The translations under genes and the position numbers were made by a program. A stretch of DNA of 64,000 nucleotides from Diphasiastrum complanatum (taxonomy: Eukaryota; Streptophyta; Lycopodiopsida; Lycopodiales; Lycopodiaceae): the NCBI GenBank assembly GCA_029204225.1, contig CM055096.1, positions 69,835,444 to 69,899,443 on the forward strand, in the 5' to 3' direction. The notes beneath the pieces were generated by a model. It was not told the origin of the DNA, did not search any database, and was given only the letters and a program-made list of their open reading frames with translations. This document shows positions 56,913 through 64,000 of this stretch, piece after piece (the first letter of the stretch is position 1; the number at the start of each line of letters is the position of its first letter).

Positions 56913-58525
56913 AAATCAGGTTGCAAATGCGGAAACTGTTAGTTTGCGCAATGGCCGATCACCTTCATCTAAGATTAGCAAGGGAGAGCGTGTGATTGAG
57001 AACGGCAAACAAGTCTCAGGGGTGTCTCTAAGTTTGCATGAGGGGCGCGCAGCTCTGGGTATGCCCCCAGGTAAGCCTCCGAGTTCAGGCTCCTCGCAAC
57101 AGAGTAAAGGGCAGGAGCCACAGTTCACGACTGGCAAGGGCCATCTCAGCGAAGATACTGGCACGGAGATTGACAGCGAGAGACGAAAGGGAAAGGCTTT
57201 TGAAGATATCCTACTACTACAGTGGGGGCAGAGAAAGAGGCAAAGGAATGGACGGCTAGAGACAACAAAGACCGGTGTGGGTGAGAATTGTTTTGCACCA
57301 TCAAAAAAGCAGCTCAGATTGGATAGACGCGTCGAGAAGATTCCTGCACCAGTGCAAACACACTCCAATGGTTCAAAAAAAGGACATTCTCTTGGACCAT
57401 GTGCGCCATCTCTACTGGATACTGCTTGCGGGGATGGACGAAGGCAAGATTGATTCCTTATATTGTAGATCTGTGATCATCTAATTTGTCATTGTGGATC
57501 TTGAAGTGTGCTTATTTTTTCCAGTAAGCTTAAATGGCTGAGTTGGGAGCTTGCTAGACTGAGCAAAACATCTTATTTAGCATTGGGGATTTTGGATTTA
57601 TGCTTAGTTTCTCCAGGAAGCTAAATAGCTGAGTTTGGAGCTTGCTAAGCTATTATGAACATCTAATGTAATATTTGGGATTTTGGAAGTATGCTTAGTT
57701 TTTTCAGGAAGCTAAATGGCCGACTTGAAAGCTTGCTAAACTGTGCAGTATACCAGCTCGTGCTGAGAATGGCACTACTCGTGGTCATGGGGTTGTTGTT
57801 CATGGCAGCCGGTGGAGTCCAGATAAGAGGGAAGACAGAGAGTCACCTCTTTCAATGCATGAGGCGGATAACACCGTAGCCTGCAACAAAAGTGGAAGCA
57901 AGGGTTCTTACGCAGCTTATGTCCATGAGCAAACAGAGGTGGAAGATGGTCAAGGCACGGTTTTTGTTGAGAAAATATGCCTGGAGTTTTTTGAATGGCC
58001 CAAGGTCTTGATATCTTTATCTCGAAAAGAAAAGGAAGATGACTTTTTTGCCATAAAGGGCTCCAAACTTCCTCAGAGGCCAAAGAAACGGTCTAAACAT
58101 ATTGAAAAAACTTTACATGTGTGTAAGATGATTTACCCCATTGCTATTATGTTGATCCATTTCTTCCTCGGCTATTTATGTAAGTATTCAATTATAACTT
58201 AGGAAAATTTGCTTTCTAGGAAAAATGTTACAATTTTCTTACCTGTTTTGCTTGCGATTCGTATCAGTATGTCAGCCCGGGGATGTGGCTCTGTGATTTG
58301 ACCAGGGAAAGATACGAAGTCAGAGAGAAAAAATCAATAAAGAAGGTGGGGTTCATTCACAGTATCTATTTGATAACGAGTGCACTTTAGAATGTTTGTG
58401 TTGAATGTTCCTTCTCATAACTAGCAATAGAAGTGTAAGTTGCTAATTGATGTCATACTTCAATTCTGTGGCAGAAACCTAGGGGTTTGAAGGCAATGGG
58501 TAGCGTTGACAGTGACTCTGAGTAA
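56913..58525 (+). CDS. DUF1639-family protein gene, last four exons (5' end unresolved)
   Basis: Exons 56913-57443, 57749-58118, 58268-58345, 58475-58525 join in one frame ending TAA at 58523-58525. The first begins at an acceptor (TTTACTGTGCAG) in a phase that requires an upstream coding exon I could not find. The first in-frame ATG is 57061, giving at least 293 codons from there. Family marks: LLQWGQRKRQR (exon 1 here), WPKVLISLSRKEKEDDFFAI, GSKLPQRPKKRSKHIEKTL, then YVSPGMWLCDLTRERYEVRE and KPRGLKAMGSVDSDSE. These form the C-terminal DUF1639 domain of plant proteins of unknown biochemical function. The basic, Ser-rich remainder is probably disordered. The first intron shown is GC-AG; the other two are GT-AG. 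Confidence 0.9.
57444..57748 (+). other. GC-AG intron of the DUF1639 gene made of three tandem repeat units
   Basis: The donor reads AG/GCAAGATT, matching the GC-donor consensus, and the acceptor is GCTAAACTGTGCAG. Only this pair keeps phase (AG + T = Ser). The sequence 57490-57748 is three diverged copies of an 80-95 bp unit: GGATTTTGG..TATGCTTAGTTT(C)TCCAGGAAGCTAAAT..GAG..GAGCTTGCTAA. The true acceptor lies in copy 3. Copy 3 also has TTTTTTCAG/GAAGCT, a decoy that would put the downstream frame out. Confidence 0.75.
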
Positions 58526-59560
58526 ATGGCTGCTTGTTGCAGTGACAGCTTGACGAAGGGGTTTTGGCCAGCTTACCTAAAAGTCAGTAGGCGGGCACTG
58601 ATGTACTGCAATCACTCATGCGTGCTGCAACAAACAAAATTGCAGTATAAATTTTAGCCCTGTATTGAAGGGCACCACTGCAACAGTAGCTTTTGAAAAA
58701 AGCTGGCTGTGATCATTGTTCATGATCTTGGCAGTTGCCATGAAGATCTAGTGTAGAAATTGTGCAGATTATTTATTGCATGTGCATACTTAGTTTCAGC
58801 TAAAGATACTGGCCAATGTTTATTTTTCTGGAGCAGTTGAAAGCATGTGCTGTTTACATGCACGACTGTGTGTTTTGAGAAGGTGAATAGTCATGTTTCA
58901 ATTTTGTTTGACATTGCGGAAGCATCAATCATTCAGGAGAAGTTTATTATAGTCATTTCTTGCTTGAAAGCTTCTGGAAATCATTGTGCATGTTCTCCTA
59001 TTTCTCTTGGTATTTCAACCTTCAGCTTGCATGATTGATATAAGCTTGGAAATAGCTACTCGTTTCTGGAAAAGAGTTTAGCTGGTGAAGTTAATTGGAG
59101 GCACACTCTATCAAGGTTGCACCAAGAACTTCTCCTTTCCATTATTTTGTTGGTACTTTCATGATCTCAAGATATTATTGGTGAACCCTTGGGAGTGCAT
59201 TTGGGGTATTTGGGTTGAAACGAATAATGATTATGCTTTGTGTTCTAAAAAAAGGTCTCTGCCGATTCGTGGATGTGCTTATCAATTCTGTATCTTTTCC
59301 AGGATAGTCTAGTTATCCAGCAGAGCTTATCTAAATCATGAATCAAAGCGAAAAGATAAAATACAAAATCCATGCCCTCCTGCACAAAGCGACATGATCG
59401 ATTGTTCTGGTTGCAATGGGTTACATGTTTAAAATCACTCACCATATTGGTGAATCGATGATTATGACTTTGCTTGGACTGTGGCTAGGCACACACTAAA
59501 TCAACAAAGTGAATGAATCGTAATCCATCCATTAGCATCTTGGATTCATTTAGACAATCG
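58526..59560. other. 3' flank of the DUF1639 gene
   Basis: Probable 3' UTR followed by intergenic sequence. No polyadenylation signal could be placed with confidence. No gene recognised. Confidence 0.35.
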
Positions 59561-59643
59561 TAAAATCCTTCATACATAGCAAGAAAATATGACGTGTTCT
59601 ATCACAAACCTCTCTATGTCAAAACACATAACGAAATACTCAC

Positions 59644-59731
59644 CATAGTGCTGTATTTTATCCCCAACACCTGCATCCATAAGGAACTTGTGTAGGGCTG
59701 TATCAAACTTGTTGGAGGCAGACGCGGCCAT
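59644..59731 (-). CDS. Candidate short first exon, minus strand, unknown product
   Basis: ATG 59731 (TTGATGGCC context) opens MAASASNKFDTALHKFLMDA and a further nine codons, ending at a strong donor ATG/GTGAGT at 59644/59643. I do not recognise the protein and no second exon was found. It is divergent from the LTR-like unit at 60425-60804, and both leaders contain GATATCACCATCAC. It could be retroelement gag or the first exon of a host gene. Confidence 0.25.
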
Positions 59732-60110
59732 CAATTTCAAAAGAAGAGCGAGAGTATCAAAACGATGCAAGCGAGCTCTACGACACACAAAAAGTTGTCT
59801 GCACTCTCGTGATGGTGATATCAAAAATCTCGAGTATTGCTTCGTAGCAAGAATAAACAAAGATATCGTCACTCTCGATATCTCGCATTGTAGCGATATC
59901 TTGGGACGTCGTTAGAAAACTACAGGGAGTCTTACCTACAAAAATGATCGAACCAATGGCGACGATCTTGAGCGTGCAAGGATAAGTATCTCACATGTGC
60001 TAGTCAACGCTAACCATACAGTTCGACAGAATGATGACACATGCATGAGTTAGAAATTGATGCATTGTGTTTGAGAATGGACATGTGCAGAAACAGGGGT
60101 AAGAACAGGA

Positions 60111-60580
60111 CACGTGCACAAATCATACATCGACACTCAATTTCAATGTGAAGACATGTGCATAAAATGTGACTTGATTACTTTTTGGGCACGTGGACCA
60201 AGCGCATAGTGGCACGCAAAGTGAACGCGCGGTCACTCGTGTAGAAGAGTGTGAACGAGTACGGGTTGGACACATGAGCCAATCTTACATCAACACACAA
60301 CATGTGCATATGATGCGATAGGGTGACACCATGAATGCGGCACATGTAAAACGTCCTTTCATGCTACACGTGTTGGTTTTTAGTTGGGCAACATGTCCAA
60401 CGTCCCCACGTGCGAATTTTGGCCAGTATATAAGTCCTTGGCCCACACATTTCTCACTTTTCTTCAAACTTTTCTCTCACTCTTGCTCTCGCGCTCTTTC
60501 ATTCAATATCGCCACGACAAGAGCGCCAGCCTACCTTTCTATAGTCCGTATAGTTTCTCGCGCCATTTTGGTATCATAGC
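60111..60580 (+). promoter_or_regulatory. LTR-like promoter with G-box cluster, TATA and primer-binding site
   Basis: Four CACGTG G-boxes lie at 60111, 60190, 60367 and 60407. A TATATAA box is at 60427-60433. About 135 bp downstream comes TGGTATCATAGC (60569-60580), one base off the tRNA-iMet primer site. TATA and a primer site in this order suggest an LTR ending near ...CGCGCCA at 60564. The LTR's 5' boundary was not found. Confidence 0.5.
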
Positions 60581-60663
60581 TTGATATCACCATCACACAA
60601 GGTTGGTACCAATTTTCTTCATACCTACTGCTCTCTCGCGTCGTTGTGATATTGGGAACTCCA

Positions 60664-60804
60664 ATGGCCCGGACCAAGCAAATGGCAAGGTTGTCGTCCT
60701 TCGTTCATCCACCCCGTCCAACTCTTGAGCCTGCTAGGGCGACTGGCTTGGGGAGAAGGGCTAGAAGGTATATTTTATTTGATGAGTATATAGCAAAACG
60801 ATAG
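60664..60804 (+). CDS. Short ORF with histone H3-like N-terminus (MARTKQMAR), unknown
   Basis: ATG 60664 opens MARTKQMARLSSFVHPPRPT and continues to a stop after 47 codons (or to a possible donor AG/GTATAT near 60769). The first nine residues differ from the histone H3 tail by one residue, but nothing after that resembles H3. Position just after an LTR-like primer site fits a retroelement gag start. An exon-like stretch at 60906-61070 (TTTTTTTTCAG acceptor, AAA/GTAAGT donor, two frames open) follows but does not join in phase. Confidence 0.3.
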   Translation: MARTKQMARLSSFVHPPRPTLEPARATGLGRRARRYILFDEYIAKR

Positions 60805-61070
60805 ATGATCTCGGAGGACAGTTTCTATTTTGTATAGATGAGATTAGCTATAAAAACTGTATAAATACTAGACATTGTAATGAGTTGAAATTTTTTTTTT
60901 TTCAGATATCTCAGACCCAGTGGTTGAAGTTGGAATTACATATTTTGTACATAAATGTACATATGGCATCTCCTTATTTTGGGCATTCATTACACGTTGG
61001 GACCAGCAAAAAAATCATCAAGAATTTACGAGTGGAGGCAAATGTCTTCATCATTCCCTACTATAAAAAA

Positions 61071-62920
61071 GTAAGTCACTTTCATTTGTTTTAGAACTTG
61101 CTTTTCGTAAGTTACTATAATTTTAGTCACTCATTGGTCTTGATTTGCTGGCAGCAAACATAATCTCTTTGAAAGTGGATTCAATTAGAAATTGCACTCC
61201 TATGTGCATCTGTGTACATGAAAATGAATTCCTTGAATGCCATCCATTAACAAGTGGACTCCATGTATAAGAGAGTGGGGGAGCTATTACCCAGGCCGGA
61301 TGGGGTAGTTGGAGATTATCGATGCAAAGATAAGGCGATATTTTCACCGATTTTTAATCTACACTGTATCGTGTAGTTAACATTTATATTAAATATAATC
61401 TAACAACTATACTTGGTAGTATTTCAGTCCTCCCAACAAGACATTACATTCAGTTGCGGATGGTTTGCATCTGTAATATAAAATCATTCTTGGAGTGGTA
61501 GCATGACACAACCCTCAGATCCTGACATACATGAGGTAAAATTTTCAAAGTCCAATATCTCGATGCTATTGTAATGGAGTGGTTTCAATTTCATAAATGA
61601 AATATGCTTCTAGTAACCTTTGTAAATCTTTCTTGATAAGATTTGTGACATTCAGATTACAACGATAAAATTACTTTTGGCATCAAGGGGATGATATGCT
61701 AGCTTTTTTGACCGAAGTCTTTCGAGAAGACGAGGAATTCTGGACTAATGAATCATCTTCAAGCTTCTCTTTCCCTTTATCCAATTTGGGCGGTATAACT
61801 TTTGGATCAACTATCAAAACTGCATCTCGTGATGGACCGTGTTATGATGTTGTTTGGCTTGATTTTTCATCATTGGTCCTATATTATTCTCTTCAATATA
61901 TATGCTTTTGGCAATTGTATTGTTGGTTCATCACGAATATTACGAACTCCAAAGCTTGTAGGATCCATATGATTTAGAATCTGCTCATCAATGAGTTCAA
62001 CATTTTCGTCATGAGATAAAGCATGACTGACATGAATAAGTTCATCTTCAATAGGATCTAGAATCAGATCAATAGATATCCATGCCACATTCCGATCAAG
62101 GGAGATAGAAGAACGCGAACGAAGAAGAGAGCATGAATATTGCCGCGGAACATCTCTCCCGTTACAATCAGCTGCTAGATGCAAAAACAGTCTAATAGAA
62201 AGCTTATGCCAAATATAATCACAGCTTTAAGTGTTCTAATTGCCCAACATGATCTTAAAACTTAATTCATACTCACAAAAACAAGAGTACAGTCCACCGA
62301 AGGGATTAGAAATGGTTTATGTGTGGTATTATTGAAAAATCGGATTCAATGTGAAGTTTGGTTATGAAATAGATGAAAGAGCAGTATGATATCGCGAGTT
62401 ATTCAGGCATCAAAGACAACCATCGTTTGATCAGAAACGAAGGAGTCGTAGACATCCGTGTTCTGATCAGAGTGAGTAAACAAGCACGATCAAACAACGA
62501 TAGAGTGCATTCAATCACAAGAAGCATTCATCTACGTTATACACAGATAGAAAAGCGTGCTGCTGCTATATTACACTGAAGCACAATAAAATAGCAATTA
62601 CAACCAAAATGACGGCGTAATTGGGAGGCTCAAATAATATGGATCATGGACGGAGCGTCTCGACTAGAGTGTGCCTGGATGATCCATTTATACAACTCAT
62701 CCATGTATTAATTACAGTAAATGTTTGTCACCTAATTAGGTAAGCTGTTGTACTTGGAAGTATTTGGCTTTTGTGACAACTATACATAGTATATATGGTC
62801 AACGAATCAGGAATGTTGACGCAGATGAGGACATTGCAAATTCTCTCACTTGCATTTTACGTGAAGTGGTTTTCTCTCACTTCGCAAATTTCGGGAAGTG
62901 ACTGGGAACGTCCTTCGTTC
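61071..62920. other. Interval without a recognised gene
   Basis: Several 60-100 codon frames on both strands, none with family resemblance, codon bias or matching splice sites that I could see. Confidence 0.35.
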
Positions 62921-62926
62921 AAAATA

Positions 62927-63088
62927 GACGACCTTCACTTTTTCTCTCTCTTCAGGGCTTTTGCAAAAAAGTTGAAGGTGCCCTAAAACAGTTCAAGTTT
63001 TGAAGCAGACGACCTTTGGGAATTTTCTCTCTCTTTTCGCATTTTGCGAAAAAGCCGAAGGTGTTAAAAACAGTTGAACTTTTGAACT
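62927..63088 (+). repeat. Tandem duplication, about 81-bp unit
   Basis: GACGACCTTCACTTTTTCTC...GCAAAAAAGTTGAAGGTG...ACAGTTCAAGTTTTGAA is repeated once, diverged, from 63008. Related words (GCGAAAAA..CCGAAGG, GCATTTTTT) recur at 41550-41700 and 63640-63780, which suggests scattered pieces of one element. Confidence 0.7.
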
Positions 63089-64000
63089 ATGCACAAGTTG
63101 ACTTCTTCGAAATAATTGAACGAAAGAAGCTGAAGGTAAGTGTCGCATTTTTTGGGAAAGTGCGAAAAATGAAAACTATGCGACACTTAGTATATTTTTG
63201 CAGATTGTTAAAAAGTAATGTATTTCTGCAGACTTGTTCTAAATGCAAGTTTGTGGAAGTCCTTGAAGATGGCCAAGTCTTCAATGACTTCAAATTATTG
63301 AACTTTACATCTGAACTTGAAATTATAATAGGATTGGTTACCCTTTGCTGGGGATCAGTCGGAAGCCCAAGAGTGTTCAAGCTCGCAAGCTTGAGAGAGA
63401 GAATGCTAACTATTCAATACTTGATGATTGATCTTCATGCTTCAATGTTTGTGATGTAGGAATATGAACAACAATTTATACTAAGCAATTAGGTCGTCAA
63501 ATGCGTCATCCAATTGGCTGTGATGTGCTGGCATCCATCCAGTTAGGACTTCTCAAAAATTACTTGCTTGATGAATTAATGCAAGTCGGTGGTTTTGGTC
63601 ATAAATAGTTCGTCTGCAGATTTGAATGTAAACTGTAATTCTGCAAAAAAGAACGTAAATTGTTATGCAAAAAATGCGAAGGTCTTCGCCAACGTCATTT
63701 CCTTAACATTTGAGGCATGTGGCATTTTGCGAAAAAAGCCAAAGTGAGAGAAAAGCCCAAAAGACGAAAATGCCAAAAATGCCGATTTTTTTATATATAT
63801 GAAAAATGACCTCTAAAAATCATCTAGATTTGAATCACTCCATATGTCAAAATAACCATTCTTAGAGCATGTGTTCAGGTGCTCAATAACCTTTCAAAAG
63901 TTTGGATTAGATCAAACTTAATGATACAAATCAATACTAGGCATCAAATCCTATCCAACAAGCCAAAAATTAAGCTAGAGTCTCCAAATTCCAATTCTAA
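63089..64000. other. Interval without a recognised gene
   Basis: A 147-codon plus-strand frame (63016-63459) overlaps the duplication and has no recognised domain. It is probably chance. The last 500 bp show none. Confidence 0.3.

Noticed and set aside
57691-57879. Frame starting MLSFFRKLNGRLESLLN in the DUF1639 gene
   Set aside because: It runs out of phase with the conserved domain and starts inside the repeat-built intron.
60664-60804. A histone H3 gene
   Set aside because: Only the first nine residues resemble H3; no core fold sequence follows.

Overview
This is a nuclear fragment of a plant genome, very probably a vascular plant with a large genome. The evidence is two genes of plant families split by spliceosomal introns, a dense bed of decayed Ty1/copia, Ty3/gypsy, non-LTR, hAT and Helitron-like sequence, and many long dinucleotide microsatellites. 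The species cannot be named from the sequence. The very long introns and the non-L1 non-LTR family would suit a fern, gymnosperm or other large-genome lineage, but that is inference.

Two host genes can be reconstructed exon by exon. On the minus strand, 38049 to 13806 carries a complete gene for the medium (mu) subunit of the AP-1 clathrin adaptor. Its eleven coding exons join to 428 codons with every splice phase matching, and a non-coding 5' leader exon and intron lie upstream (to about 39.7 kb). It spans 24 kb because introns 1 (11.9 kb), 4 (5.1 kb) and 7 (3.4 kb) are swollen, the first two clearly by transposons. On the plus strand, 56913-58525 carries the 3' part of a DUF1639-family gene, with a GA-rich possible leader at 55.2-55.5 kb and an unresolved 5' end. 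Each gene has one intron that needs a GC-AG splice pair to keep frame.

Layout. 1-1.3 kb: degenerate minisatellite rich in TCGAATTTTT. 1.3-6.3 kb: Helitron-like 3' ends, a large CA/TG palindrome, a foldback element between two AT microsatellites, and a TIR element inside a TG microsatellite. 6.3-13.6 kb: L1 reverse transcriptase remnant (-), copia RNase H (+), an ORF1-like frame (+), a gypsy LTR fragment (-) and the 3' end of a second non-LTR family (+). 13.8-39.7 kb: the AP-1 mu gene. 40.4-47.5 kb: retroelement fragments, mostly minus strand. 47.5-53 kb: a long ORF-poor stretch with a 189-bp tandem duplication. 53-55 kb: gypsy and LINE remnants. 55.2-58.5 kb: the DUF1639 gene. 59.5-61.1 kb: two divergent leader/ATG units, one of them LTR-like with G-boxes, TATA and a primer-binding site. 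61-64 kb: nothing recognised except local duplications.

No transposon here looks autonomous: all coding copies are truncated, frameshifted or fused. The most unusual items are the non-LTR family ending in a perfect ATGCC/GGCAT hairpin plus a CT tail (three copies), a 145-bp hAT-like MITE whose insertion with its 8-bp duplication kept a gypsy integrase frame open, and a GC-AG intron built of three copies of one repeat unit.
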